Source: Cercis canadensis
Taxonomy: Eukaryota; Streptophyta; Magnoliopsida; Fabales; Fabaceae
DNA: 64,000 bases
Reading direction: 5' to 3'
NCBI GenBank assembly: GCA_003255065.1
Contig: QAOA01001448.1
Span: forward strand, 351,533-415,532
Shown here: positions 1 through 13,862 of the stretch, piece after piece
How positions within the stretch are numbered: position 1 is the first letter of the stretch
Layout: every line of letters starts with the position of its first letter
Notes under the pieces: model-generated
Database searches by the model: none
What the model saw: the letters and a program-made list of their open reading frames with translations, nothing else
What the model was told of the DNA's origin: nothing
Program-made: the position numbers and the translations under genes

Positions 1-3000
1 CTAATAAAACCAGAAACCCATTCTATTATTACATGATTACGCACGCGCGCCTTCTCATTAATTCAATTCATAATTTCCTTTTAGATTCCACATTGAGTGT
101 CAAATCAAGTTTGTTAGGGTTTCTTTTTCATATTAAAGTGCCATTTAGACTTTCAACTTACTTTCCACTTCCCTGATTAGTGTTCAGGGAAAATTATTTC
201 TAGTTATTAGATGCTAAAAATTATATTATATTCTAGTATCACGTCATTCTACTTTCTAGAGATTATTCATTAGCACTACGCTATATATAGAATCAAACTT
301 TTTAACTTCAAAGATAAAATTCCTTGGTTAAATAATAATAATGGTTATTAATCGATAATCATTGTGCATTACGTGACGTAAGGAAAGAGTTGATACGGTT
401 GATTCATGCAACGATGTGAAGGTCTAGCGGTGTGATTCATTGGGCCCCCCTTGGTGGGCCATTAAGCCGAATTCATCGCATGAAATTTGAAACTAGCATT
501 GTCTTGCCGGGATCAAAGGAATAACTATTCCTTGTCATTTTTAAGGTCTCATTCATGGGATTTTGTAATCCTACTGAATCAAGAGCAGTGTCTTTATTGT
601 CTTGGCACCAAGAGTAAAATGGATATTGTATACATTTGAGCGATTGATAGGTAAGTTAAATTAAGAATAATTAATTAATAGGAATAAATATAAATGGATC
701 ATTTATTAAATATATGTATGATCGTTGATGAAAATTTTGTAGTGTAACCTATTATAGAGTACCTAAATTTAAGTTGTTCTCTTTCCATACTCTGTCGGTT
801 GGCTCGGCAAATAATGTCTTCCTCATGAGTTGGCGTTGGCGGGAGACTGATATTTTGAGAAAAGAAACAAAAGAATCTCAATTTTTCATAAATGGATTTG
901 CTTCTCTTTCATGTAAAGCTAAGCTGGTTCTGTTAACTTTGGATCAAGGAAACCCACCCTTGTTTCCTTCCTTTGACCGTAGAATGAACATGGCCCATAC
1001 AAGCAACGCGTGACAGAATTTAAGACCTTTCCAGATTTTAGTACCCACCAACCAACCCTTCACTGTTTATGAACTAAAGTCCACACAGCTGAACCATTTC
1101 GGTGCCACCCACATTTTCCTTGCACCATTTACACCTAGTCACCTACCCTACCATAACAATTGTGTTTCGAAAGGGTTTTCTCTGTAACCACTAATATTTG
1201 GATTAGGTCAGGCATTTTATCAAACATTTTATCTTCGTTCTTCACTACGCATGCATGGGGATAATGTGTTTTGTCTACTTGTAGTGCAATGTTTTATCTG
1301 GTTATGCCTGCCCTTTTGCTTAACTTGCACAATCGACAAGTTCACAAGCACATGGCATTGTTTAATTCAACTTTGGGCCTCCATCACTGTGTTTGTCCTA
1401 TAAAAAGAAGGCATTTAAAAAAAAAAACTGGAATCTATAATGAATAATAAAAAGTATAATTTTCTACTGATGCAAGGAGTTGTTTAACCCTTTCGGTTAA
1501 TCAGGGTTTGTAGGACTAATAACTGCAAGTGATCGCGCTCTGTAAAATTAACTAAGTACCTAATCAGAGATGGGCCAAGCAATCTTTATGTTTGCTCTTC
1601 AATCAGCCACCAAATGTTAGCATTAGAACAAAAATTAATTGGACCAGCAAATCCAAAAATGGTGGTCCCAGAAACATTGTATGTGGAAATAGACCAATAA
1701 TACCAAATTGCCAGGAATGACTTTTATTGTTTTAATTTAGATGTATCAAATTTACGAAACCATTTAATAATTGTTGTTTTCTTTCATTTGCTATTATTTC
1801 CTGATTCTGAAAATGATTGAAGTATGACTTGTCAGATATGGCCCTTTTCCTGTTATACAATGTCCAATGTAGATAAAGGAATATACTTTCGGGGAAAAAA
1901 ATTGCAGAAATATTTTTATTTTTTCTAAAAAATACCCACAAGGTGAATGTACCAAAGAGGGGGATATTCAATATCAAAGCCACAACTCATAGGGCACATT
2001 TTCATTTTTACTGGGGCCATACAATGAGAAAAAGATAGTGGAAAAAAATATATAATAAAAAAAATGAGGTTTCTTATATACGTTTTATATTTATGTAGTA
2101 TGTTATACTACATGAGATTAGTCACTATGAGAACGATACGTGTACAAATTAACTATTTTTAAATTTATTTTAAAAAATAAAATAAGTTATATTTATATTC
2201 AATAAAATATAAAAATTATGTATGCTTGCCACGTCAGTGTAGTATGTTATACTCATGTAGTATCATAGAATTCATTTATTAAAAAAATTGTATACAAAAC
2301 AAAAGTACATACTTTTTGGGTGTTCTACTAGAATATATAAAATTAATTCAATTATTTAATATAAGGCATCAATTAAACTTATTAATTATATGTTTCCTCT
2401 AAAATTTATTGTAATATAAGGTAACAGTATTAACTGGAATAAATTTGGTAAGCGGCGTAGTAATCATTTAAGTTGGCAGCACGTGGGTTCGTGACCCCGT
2501 GACCCACGGGCTTGCGAAATTAAATCAAACTTAGACCGGGTTCGGCATCACGATAGACCATTCACTATTCACTTTGTTAGATTATTATATTTTTGACATG
2601 CTCGTACGTTTTAACTGTTCAATTTTTTGACCAAACTATAATTAATTGAAAGGGGCGTTTTCCTTTTTTAATTTAAATATTAAAAACTTCCCGTGAATCT
2701 TGTAATCTATGATGGATTTAAACCAAAAATTAATACACAGGCATTTTGTTTGCAGAATAAGCATAGAATCATTTTTTTTGCCTAACTAAATGGCAGTAAT
2801 TATGATTAAGCGATGAGGTTTCGTGACCAACAAATGAAGCTGTTTTTGTTAGACTAAAACAACCATTCACCTCGCATTGAAAAAGCTCTCGACCTCAAAA
2901 ATCTCGAACCTTGGTATTTTCAAACTGATATTGTATGGGGCCTTTTTGGAGGCACTGCTGCTACTGATTGGTATTATGTCGTTTTACTTGTGCTACCTTT

Positions 3001-4150
3001 TATGGCATTGATGATATATTATCCGTTAAATAATTAAACACGAACAAGTTGCATTATTTCGAGATCAATACTATATGGCTTAAATTTCTCTCCCTATGTA
3101 AGTTTTTTCATATTAGGATTAAATAAGGCTAAATCAACGATTTTATTTTTTTGGGAAATAGATGGCAATTTAGTCATGCAATTTGTCTCATAGTCCCGTG
3201 TTTGAATACTTAGTACTTTATTATAGAAGTATTAGGTTTAAATTCTACCAAGAACGAATAAAGTTAAATTTTGAGAGAAAATAAATTATCTCTTATTATA
3301 TAGTTTCCAATGAACTAAAAATAATCATAGAGCTTAATTTTAACGAACCAAAAAATTAAAACTCCTAATGCGGGAGAAATATATCTCATAAAAAGTGTAT
3401 AGTTTCAAATCTATGTATCATTATATAAAACAAAGAATACGAATATTTTAATACATGACAAGGAGAATTTCTCAACTTTAAAATAAACATTTAAACTAGT
3501 TAAACACATTTAATTATTATTATATATTTGTTTTGCAATTAGAAGTGTTGGGATTAAATTATTTAAATAATAATTTTTACAAAAATTTTATAAAATTGTG
3601 ATAATTGTTTGTGAAAATTTATTTTTTAAATAAAATGGGTTTTAAGTTTATGAGGTTAGTAATATGTTTTGTTATGCATTTTATATTCTGATTTTTTTTA
3701 ATTAAAGGCTACATAGTACTGAATCACTGTAATATTCCCTTGCTATTATATTTTAAGTTTTTAATAATTGAGTAGTTAATCATCAAAGTATAATAAAAAT
3801 GAAAAATGTACCAATTGTGCTGTAGATTAATTCGTCACAAATCTCCCCTTTTAAGAAGAAATGCTCTCACACAAAATTACAATTATGGGTTATTGACAGC
3901 AGTTTTCTTAGAGTAAGAATGATTCGTCTTAAGTTTTGTATATTCGATTTTATCCAAAAATTGAGGTTAAACCCCCGTTTCTAAATCAAAAAAAAAGGAA
4001 AAATGAGAATAGTCAAATTAATTACCGATAATCAGTCACGTTCATAACAGATTAGGAAAATCCTTACAGAATTCCATGCTTCTCTTTTACTGTATGTATG
4101 TATGCGTTGGAAGGCATCTAAACTCATCACCTACCACTGATAACTCCATC
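1..4150. other. intergenic spacer and upstream region of the receptor-like kinase
   Basis: AT-rich sequence with no recognisable protein. Two open frames occur (774-1013 on + and 1732-1983 on -), but they show no familiar motif and no splice or codon pattern that would support a gene. A small inverted repeat sits at 2095-2263 and is listed separately. The last few hundred bases probably hold the promoter of the kinase gene that follows. Confidence 0.6.
2095..2263. repeat. short inverted/direct repeat pair, possible MITE remnant
   Basis: The 12-mer atactacatgag (2105-2116) reappears as its reverse complement ctcatgtagtat at 2252-2263. The 15-mer gtagtatgttatact occurs directly at 2095-2109 and 2239-2253. 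The enclosed 135 bp are AT-rich and non-coding. Size and shape fit a degenerate miniature inverted-repeat element, but I could not identify a target-site duplication. Confidence 0.35.
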
Positions 4151-4485
4151 CCTTCTTATCATCCCCACCACCACTAACAATTCCATGTCCGTGTACCCTC
4201 TGCAAGAAGCGCAGCATCCTTCTTGTCATTTTTGCATTTGGGTTGGGGTTTTTCAGAAGCCTAGGGGCTGGTGTCCGAAAGCTCCACCCCAGCTTAGATT
4301 TAGTCTCACATTTGCCACACACACAAAACCCAGAAAGGATATTAACCCATATTGGCTATATAATTGGTTTTTCTGAGAACTTGATTGATTTGGGTTTGTG
4401 AGACTCTACTTAAATGTATGTTCTCGGTTTACTATAGTCAAAGATCTGGGGATTTTGGACTTGGTCCCTTGTTTAAGAATAACGT

Positions 4486-4533
4486 ATGATGAAGCAATTT
4501 CAGAGATCTGGGATTTGGGGGTTGTCCTTGTGA
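4486..4533 (+). promoter_or_regulatory. upstream ORF in the kinase 5' leader
   Basis: An ATG-ATG start at 4486 opens a 15-codon frame (reads MMKQFQRSGIWGLSL) that stops with TGA at 4531-4533. It lies just before a good donor site (gatag|gtaaga, GT at 4550), so it would be part of the spliced 5' leader of the downstream kinase. Such uORFs commonly lower translation of the main frame. The transcription start is not known, so inclusion in the mRNA is inferred. Confidence 0.4.
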
Positions 4534-4992
4534 ATCCGGTTATAGATAGGTAAGACTAAGACTACGAGATGCCTTAGACTATAGTCTACCTCTATGTTAC
4601 TTCATATTCTTTTCTTCTTTCTTCGTCTCATGTGAGAATGTTCGTGGTGTATAGTGTGATGGGTATCCTGTTTGCTTTTTGATTCGTGATCTATCAACGT
4701 GTTCATTGAATTGCTTTTATGTAATTTTAATCTCATGTTTGCGTTTTCTGGCTCCCTCTTTCTATTCAGTTTAATTTAATCGTAGCTCGATGTCTTCTAA
4801 TGCTTGCACATTTTGTGTTGAACGGTTGAAACGCATTACTTCTAGCGGTAATGTGGTGGATATCAATGAAGAGTCAAGTGTTTGGAAAATATATGTTCAG
4901 TTATATAATTAATTGGACAACATTTTTTTTTGGTTTGTGCTTCATGCCTATGTCTTTGTATTGGATATTGTAGGCAGCAGAGCTCCTAAGAA

Positions 4993-7900
4993 ATGGGTGC
5001 TGATCTTAATGCTGAATTATCCAAGAAAACTCCCATTTTTGGTCTTAAGGTTTGGGAGATAATTGGGATTGCAGTTGGATTGTTTATTATAATTATCCTC
5101 TCTGTGCTCTCACTTTGTCTTACTTCACGGAAGAAATCAAGAAAAGCTAAAGACAGGATACCCCTCAGTCAAATACCCACTGTCTCAAAGGAAATCAAGG
5201 AAGTGCGGGTTGAGCAAGTATCAGCAAATGGATTTGTGCCTCGTGAAGGAATACTTCTTACAATACATGACAAATCTAGTGACAAAGAATCAGACAAAGT
5301 TATGGTTCATTTGGGTGTGGGGAAGATGAAGAATGGGGATAATAGCAGTCATTCAGATTCATTTCATCGCTTTGAGAAAGATGGAGGTGGGTCACAGTCA
5401 GGAGAAGATGGGAGCTCTGGCACAGTTACAGTGTATAAGCCCTCTTCTTCATATCCTATAACAGCTCCTTCCCCTCTGTGTGGCCTTCCAGAGTTCTCTC
5501 ATTTGGGTTGGGGCCACTGGTTTACAATGAGGGATCTTGAACTTGCTACAAACCGGTTTTCAAAAGAAAATGTGCTTGGTGAGGGTGGGTATGGAGTGGT
5601 TTATCGCGGACAGTTGATCAATGGGTCTCCAGTGGCAGTTAAAAAGATACTCAACAATATGTGAGTTTTGGTACAATGTCCAAGGCTTCAAAGTTATTTT
5701 GATTTATTTGTTAATGTTCCTCTCAGTTTTGGTGAACTTTAACTCCTAAGTTTCTTCAACAGAGGTCAAGCAGAGAAAGAATTTAGAGTGGAAGTTGAAG
5801 CTATTGGCCATGTTCGACATAAAAATTTGGTTCGCCTTTTGGGATACTGCATTGAAGGGACTCACAGGTACATTAATTTTCGTGTACATTATAATCTCAA
5901 AGTAACCTGCTTTCCAAAATTGAATAATTATTGCCAGAATAGTGGAAAATAGTAGATATATCTTTCTGTTTTTGACTTGCATATTTATTAATATTCTGCC
6001 TGGTGGAAGGGCTCATCTCGATTTTCATTTTCATTGAACAACAGTTTACACGTGTGAGCTGAATTGTTTTCTCCATAAATGTGGTGAATTTTCAGGATGT
6101 TAGTCTATGAGTATGTTAATAATGGAAACTTAGAGCAGTGGCTTCATGGAGCTATGCGTCATCATGGGTATCTTACCTGGGAAGCGCGTATCAAGATTCT
6201 CCTTGGCACGGCTAAAGCGTGAGTCTCTGCATCTATCTTTCTTCAGGTTTTCTTAGTTCTCATTTAATGTAATATTCTTGTTTCAGTCTTGCGTATTTGC
6301 ATGAAGCAATTGAGCCAAAGGTTGTACACCGAGATATCAAGTCAAGCAACATATTAATTGATGATGACTTCAATGCCAAGGTCTCTGATTTTGGCCTGGC
6401 CAAGCTGCTGGGTGCTGGAAAGAGTCATGTCACAACTCGAGTTATGGGAACCTTTGGGTCAGTATTTCCATTCTCTTCGTTATAGAGCAATTGTCTTTTC
6501 CCATATTTAATGTTATTTAACTTTTGTAAGAGGAAAAATGAGTCTTACATTAATCCTTTCTTTCTTAAAAATTTTCACAGATATGTGGCTCCTGAATATG
6601 CAAATACTGGCCTTTTAAATGAAAAAAGTGATGTTTATAGCTTTGGTGTTGTGCTTTTGGAAGCAATTACTGGAAGAGATCCAGTTGATTATGGCCGTCC
6701 AGCTCAAGAAGTGAGTATACTTACATTTGCTCTTTGGCTACAATTCCATATTGAAGTAGGTATTGTAATAATTATCCTGAAGGTATGAGTTGGATCAATT
6801 TACTCAATAGTGAAATGGAACAGTTTGAGTAGATGTCTTGTATAGCTAATCAACTTGAGGACTAAATTCTTCCGACAAGAAGTCAATAGTCAATTGCTAA
6901 TCTCAACATATGTTTTAGAAAAACCACCTGTTGCCAGCTGACTTGAGGACTAAATTCTTCCTATTAGATGATTTTGACTTCTTGTCTGTCTTGTCATAAA
7001 TTGGTAATTAGAAAAATAAAGCTGGTGTGGTTCTGTTTTTGCTGGTTTGGTGCACAACTGATTTTTTTAAATGATCTCCAATTATTGTTCTTGGGAGATA
7101 ATGGTTCAAAGAATCAGTGACTACTTGTTAAAACCGTAATAGGACTATATGAGTCAGTCTTCATTTCTTAAGCTACCCCATAAGAAACATAAATAGTTAT
7201 ATAATATTTTGTTATTTTCATGTTCTTCTTCATTATCACTACTGCTGCTGCTACTGCTATTATTACTACAAGGGACCCCGCCCCTCAAGGGAAAAATCTA
7301 AACCTACTCATTTGAACCTTATCCTTGCACAGTTGGCATTGCCAAATTTTAATTTTATTATTTAAAAAGAGTCCCTGATTCCATTTTAACTCTTCAGTAA
7401 TAGAATGCTATTATGGTTTGGCATCTGCAATGAATATTAGCAGATGTTATACCCTGTAGTCCGTAGGTCAGCCCAAAGAGCTTGGAGTTACTGCCAAAGT
7501 GGTGGTTTAAATTCTGAATTGATGCATTGGAATGAATACAGGCCCTGGCTACTGAATGTACTAACTCCCCTATTTTTTTTGGCCATAAGCACTTACGGTT
7601 CAGTTGCATAAAAATCTAAAATAATCTTGTTTTTTCTTGGCTTTCCTAAGTACTTGTTTATCACCATAACTTCAATCTTAGCAAACTTAGTCCTGGCAAA
7701 TAAAATAGCGACGAAGCCATCCTAGAATCCAGTTAGCAATTGCTTTCTTCTGTTCCCTTATTTTCTGGATGTTGATGTTTGAAGGGGCCTGTCTTACATT
7801 TCCTTGTTCATTCTTTCTTCCATTCTCGTTACCACTAGCACCATTACAACTGCTGCTGGTGCTGGTATAAGATTATAATTTTTAGATCAGGAGTGTTGAC

Positions 7901-8763
7901 TGGCATTGACCATGGAACTGCGATGCTCTCAGGTTAATCTGGTTGGTTGGCTGAAGATGATGGTCGGAAGCAGGCAATCAGAAGAAGTGGTAGACCCAAA
8001 CATTGAGGTGAGGCCATCAACAAGAGCTTTAAAACGAGCCCTCTTAACTGCTTTGAGATGTGTGGATCCAGATTCTGAGAAAAGACCCAAGATGGGCCAA
8101 GTTGTACGTATGCTTGAGTCAGAGGAATACCCGTTACCAAGAGAGGTTAGCTTTTTCCACTGTCTTTGTCGTGATTGGCGAACTCCTTTCTCTCAAGCTT
8201 TATTCTTCTCCGTTTATTTGTTTCTACTGTCCTATCTTCATTGTACTCGTTATTCTTTTTTCCTTTTCTGTTGTTGGTGAAAAATAATTAAAATCATCAT
8301 AAACTTGCTAATATTTGAGCCAAGACAAGCTACAGTGGCTTGTAACTGAAGTGGGGTCATGCAATTGTGGAACAAAACTTTTTGATCCAAAGAGTTATTT
8401 TTTCACTTCCAAGTACATTCTCTATACCTACACGCATGGCATAATATGAATTAACTAGATTCACATAAAGTTTTAACTGGACCCGCACTAGACTCACTTA
8501 AATTTTTTGTGTAGTTTTTCTACAATAGTACACACAAACACCATTTATCTCTCTGATAAGCTCATACATTGATAGATATCTAACTCCCATACTTTGGGAT
8601 TAATGGTTTTCAAATGGCATTTGATTTCATCCATCATCTGAATGTTCAGGACCGAAGGCACCGAAGAACTCGAGCAGGTGGCAATGAAACTGAATCCCAG
8701 AGGGAATATTCTGACACAGACAGGAGTGAGAATCAGGGGTCTAGATCAGAGGGCAGAGGGTAA
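4993..8763 (+). CDS. receptor-like serine/threonine protein kinase (At2g42960/At3g59110 type)
   Basis: Coding exons 4993-5660, 5763-5867, 6096-6218, 6287-6457, 6581-6710, 7933-8145 and 8650-8763 join in frame to 507 residues, the usual length for this family. The protein has almost no ectodomain: a short N-terminus, one membrane segment at about residues 22-44, a basic stop-transfer stretch (SRKKSRKAK), a Ser/Gly-rich linker, then a kinase domain. Visible kinase motifs are the glycine loop GEGGYGVVY, the lysine in VAVKK, HRD at 313-315, DFG at 333-335 and APE at 359-361, so it looks catalytically competent. The Arg before the catalytic Asp marks it as an RD kinase. It probably acts at the plasma membrane in signalling; the ligand or partner is unknown. 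A 5' leader exon ends near 4549 and is joined near 4973-4980. The 1.2 kb sixth intron is the largest and contains a 21-bp direct repeat (around 6852 and 6940). Confidence 0.93.
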
Positions 8764-9544
8764 CAGCAGACATAACCAAAAGAAGGATTCTTTTTGAGGA
8801 TCAGTGGTATGTATAAAGTGAGAGGGTAATTCTTTCAAACTTTTCAACTTTTTAGATTCTTGGATTTTCTTGGGTTTGCCTACCAAAGCTGATATGATCT
8901 GATCAAACATGGCACAAGGGTTGGCGTAGGAGGAGATAATTTTATTTTATTTTTCTCTCTTTTCTATTTTTGGCTCCCCTTTACTTTGTTTCTTGTAGAA
9001 GGATAGATTATTGTTTCTGTATGACGGTGGTGGTATCGTTAAGAACCCAAAATATTGGGGTTGTGTACAGAATCTAATAGCTTTCCAAGATTTGTTTGAT
9101 ATGTGTTCGGGTTTCCTTTGGGGAAAAGGAAAAATAACAGTTTTATGATTTTACCCAATTCTTAGAAGAGGTGCTTTTGTGGGTTTATTACAAAATTTCC
9201 CGATCCTAAAGGTACCTTTACCACGTAATATGTAAGTGTCACTGCGACGGCTGGGCAATACTGGGAGGGCAGAAGTTTGCTTTGTTTACATGTAAATACT
9301 TTTGGTCCATTCATTTATGTAACGAGTTGATATTTCCAAGTTAAAAAGCAATATCACGCATGGTGTAAGAGAACATTGCATGAAGGACACTATTTATTAC
9401 AAAAATAAAAATAACACTACTCAATATTTTTATGTGCTTCTCTCACCTTATCTAACTAGCAGTGTCTTAATCACATGACACAAATTTAGATGCATTTAAT
9501 TCATTAAAATATAGATTGATAAGTTTCATTGAGATTTTGCTTTA
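8764..9544. other. kinase 3' UTR and spacer
   Basis: The first part, up to roughly 9320, is T-rich and probably the 3' UTR of the receptor-like kinase. The remainder is AT-rich spacer. No gene is visible. The left edge of the duplicated transporter block lies at about 9545. Confidence 0.5.
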
Positions 9545-9804
9545 TTGAAAAGGCTCGCTAGGGTTAACAATACGCGGACGGAAAAAATACCGACTTACCA
9601 AGCCGCCTTGGTGGACTTATAAAAACAGAAAACCGAGTGCCGCAACCGCAAGGCCCGCGCTATCGTGTTTGGCTAACCGACCTATGCTCGCACTGAGAAG
9701 TGAGAACGAAAGCATCTCAAATCTTAGTTACTTTTTCATTACTCTTAATTGTACGGTGTTTACGTAGCACGCTCACCGTTCTTCAATTGTATTTAATTTT
9801 TTAT

Positions 9805-9963
9805 GAATTGAGATCAAACTATGTCGAATTTACTTTCAGCAGCGCGATTAGGGTTTCAGATTATAATGAAAGAACTTGTAAAGAATTGGAATACTGGGAT
9901 GCTCAGCCTCAGACTCAGAGTAATGAAGAAGATGAGTTTTTTGGCGTTCAATCAAAACCTTGA
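9805..9963 (+). pseudogene. decayed first copy of the small upstream ORF
   Basis: In frame this reads ELRSNYVEFTFSSAIRVSDY... to a TGA at 9961. It is clearly related to the ORF at 18833-18979, but the start codon of that copy (ATG GCC GAA) is replaced here by TTT TAT GAA. The frame stays open upstream to an ATG at 9700, but that extension has no counterpart in the second copy. Function unknown. Confidence 0.45.
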
Positions 9964-12900
9964 CGAACAGGTCCAGTTTAGTTATTTGTGCCATTGATGC
10001 ATCCAAAAGACAAACAAGGTTGTATTGGCGAACCAGCCAGAGGGTGCGTGCTACTGCTTCCTTCTCCTATAGAAAAAGGTTTTGGAACACAAATCATTTC
10101 ACCAAAGAAATTCTTTTTTAACATTGAACTAATGACATCAACTAATATTCTCAGCGGCAGCGGCAGGACAATCGAGAATTTGAAACCTATTTTCTTGAGA
10201 GAAAATTTTTAGTCACCAGAATCTTGCCCTAACGAGTTGGTTTTATAATAAGAGAAGGTTACTGGTCCAGTGACGATTGACGTTGATGCAATGCTCTTCA
10301 TATGTGACCGGTTAGTTAATATTCAGATACCTACAACTGTTCTATCTTGCAAATTGCAAATACAATTATCTCTTCTTCAGCGACTTTTTGGTTTTGTGTC
10401 TCTGTTATCACAAGGATGCTTCTTTTGTTTGATCAAATCATGTACTTGGACAAGGAATAATTCATACGGAACAGGCAGCAAATACTTTTTATTTTCAGAC
10501 CATGTGCACAGTGCACTCTAAATCTTGGGCTTTACAAGATCCATGGCATCACTCCTAAACAGCTTCGATTGCCGTGGCAACGGGTTCTAGTGCAAGTCAA
10601 CCTGTGAAATTATAATAACCATCTCTAATATTAATCTTGAAGGCCTCAAAAGGATATCTAACTCTCTCTTACGTGCACAAGAGGACGCAAACTTATTTCT
10701 TTATTGGTTTAGTGAGCTGCTTCTCGTATTCTTATGCCGTATTTTTTGAGACCCAGCATTTTCAACTTTCTTGGACATTAAGAATGGTGATGGATACCCT
10801 TACTTCATCAATACCCATAACGGTTCATAGCTGAGCAGGACCTTGCTTTTTTATTATACACATCTCGCTTGTCACTCTTACTTCGAAGTTCAAACCTTGT
10901 AAACATGACTCAGTCACTCAGAATTGAGCTAGCGCAGATAGGTACAAGTCTCAGATCACATTTCGGCATCAAAACCATAGTTATAGAAGCAATTCACTGC
11001 GGAGTTCTTACAATGTCCATTTTTCATGACTTCTCAGATCCTGGGACTTGATATATGTGTTGACACTATGGTTGGAGATGCCCTGAGGAGAGGTATCTCT
11101 GGTGGTCAAAGAAAGAGACTGACAACAGGTAATGTATCAAAAAGGATGATAGCTCTAGCACATCAACAATGGTCTAGGTGATAAAATTTTCTTGTTTTAA
11201 TGAAATTATCAATTTAGACATTACATGGTCCAGGTGATGAAATTTTCTAGTTTTGATGGAGTTATCAATTCAGACGTTACATAATATTGAAGCAAGGAAT
11301 TATTTTGAAATTTTGCAGCGGAGATGGTTGTAGGTCCAACAAAAGCTTTATTCATGGATGAAATAACAAATGGATTAGATAGTTCCACTGCATTCCAGAC
11401 CATTGCTTGTCTTCAGCAGCTGGCGCACATTACTGATGCTACTGTACTAGTTTCACTTCTTTAGCCAGCACCAGAAACTTTTGATCTCTTTGATGATCTG
11501 ATTTTAGTGTCAGAAGGGAAGATTGCTTATCATGGTCCTTATAACCAAGTTTTAGAAATTTTCAAGGACTGTGGGTTCATGTGTCCTCAGAGAAAAGGGG
11601 CTGCTGATTTCCTTCAAGAGGTAAGCACGCTGCGGAAAATGTTTGCTTTCTCTTGGAGTATTTATCTCTTCTGTGAAATTTATTAACCTTCATTTCAGGT
11701 CATCTCCAGGGAAGATCAAGCACAGTACTGGTACCACACTGAATCACCATACAGTTATGTTTCAGTTGCCATGTTCTCTCGGAAGTTCAGGGCATCTCAT
11801 ATTGGGAAGAATTTAGAAGTGAAAATCTCAGAGCCATTTGATAGATCCCAATGCCATGAAAATGCTCTTTCCTTTAGCATTTATTCTCTCTCCAAAATGG
11901 GAACTCTTTAGAGCTTGTGCATCAAGGCAATTTCTTCTCATGAGAAGGAATTATTTTATTTATGTATTTAAAACAAGTCAGGTTAGTGTCTCTGGTTCTT
12001 TCATTTGTCTTCTTAACTTACTTTTTGCACATCTGTGGCTTCTATGGTGTTGAACTGTTTCTGCTAGGATCCTTCAGTAGATGAAGCACAATAAGATGTT
12101 TTTGTCTCCTCACGTATATCATCAATCGTTTACTTTTTGTTTTCTTTTCTTCCTTTGATTTCCTTTTTCTTGGGGTAGGGAGTTGGGAAAGGAGGGAATC
12201 TGAATTATTTTCATATGGCACTGCCATATTGCTAAATTACTTTGATCTGATAATGGTAGTGTCTTCTATTCTGCAGCTTATTGTCGTTGCATTAATTACA
12301 ATGAATGTATTCTTGCGGTCTCAAATGGATGTTGATGTTGTTCATGCAAATTACCACTTGGGTACCCTTTTCTATGCTCTCACCTTCCTTCTTGTTGATG
12401 GGTTTCCTGAGTTGTCCATGACTATTCAACGGCTAGAAGTTTTCTATAAACAAAAGGCGTTCTGTTTTTACCCAGCTTGGGCTTATGCCGTTCCAGCCAC
12501 TCTTTTGAAGATTCCTCTTTCATTTGTAGTGTCTCTGGTTTGGACTTCTCTCACTTATTATGTTATTGGTTACAGCCCTGAGGTCCAGAGGTGAGTTTCA
12601 TATGAAAAAACTCATGTTATTTGTCCAAGTTATTCATAGATCATTGACTCTGAAATTTTGTCTAGTTTCCTATTTGGGATGTCTATGCATGTACATTCGC
12701 TTTCTGCAAGCTGAGACTCTTACCAATCATGTCCATGCATTTAGGTTCTTCCGCCAGTTTGCTCTGCTTTTTGTTGTGCACTTAACATCATTATCCATGT
12801 TTCGTTTCCTGGCCTCTGTCTTCCGAACCATGGATGCTTCCACAATAGCCGGAAGTTTTGTAATATTAGCAGTGTTCTTATTTGGCGGCTTATAATCACC

Positions 12901-13862
12901 CAAAGTAAGGCTAGCAAAAACTTCTTCTATCTAGTTTGAGCATAATCAAGTGAAAAGAAGTATTATTTACCTGTGCTTTTGCTTGCAGCTTCTATGCCAG
13001 CTAGGTTGAGGTGGGATTTCTGGGTTTCTCCTATGACATATGGAGAGATAGGCCCACGATGGCAGAAGGTGAGTCTACACGCTGATTCTTGAATTAACAC
13101 TACTTTGAGTTTCGGGGTTTATGATTCATGATGAACAGCCCCCTATTTTACGTTAAGAAAAATATTAAAAAGATGCAGAGTTTTGATTTTATGGCCTCTG
13201 GTTGTTCTCTTTTACTAGTAGCTCACATTCTGAAAAGTTAGTGCGATGACCTTTAACCAATAGTTCATATTCTAGTGTAATTAAATAAAAATGGCATGTT
13301 TCCAACTTTCAAGAAAGCTGGTTTAGCTATTGACTTTCATTCCATTCAGAGATAAGATTTCCAAGTTGAATAGAATTTAGAAATTTCAAATTCTGTCAAC
13401 AACTCTACCAAGTTGCATTGCTATAAGGATATGGCACTGAAGGGTGTTGGGCAGTTCCTGAACCACTAAAGTAACTTGGAACATGACAATTTAATAAAAT
13501 GAATTTTGCCATAGATTGCATGGTTGAGCTTGTTTATATCGGTTTTATCCCATTACTCCATCATGCTACTGTATAAACTCTTGTGCATTTACTTGTTATC
13601 CATAGATGCTGCCCGCAAATACCACTGTAGGACGGCAAACACTTGAAAGCCGTGGACTGAACTTTGACAGACATCTTCATTAGATCTTACTTGGCGCCTT
13701 ATTTGCCTTTACATTAATTAGTTTTCAACATTGGGTATACTATGGCCCTAAGTTTACGTTTTCCACTACTTCTAGTTACTATTGCCCTATAAACTCAGAG
13801 CAGTACAGTGATGCATCTTCACATTTACTAAAAGTTCAGCTCCTGGATCATCTCTGCGTTAT

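Noticed and set aside
774..1013. 79-codon open frame in the left spacer
   Set aside because: No motif, no splice context and no similarity I recognise; it overlaps an antisense frame of similar size.
1732..1983. 83-codon minus-strand open frame
   Set aside because: Low-complexity AT-rich translation without recognisable features.
6852..6961. 21-bp direct repeat (acttgaggactaaattcttcc) in a kinase intron
   Set aside because: Real but short and isolated, with no sign of function or of a mobile element.
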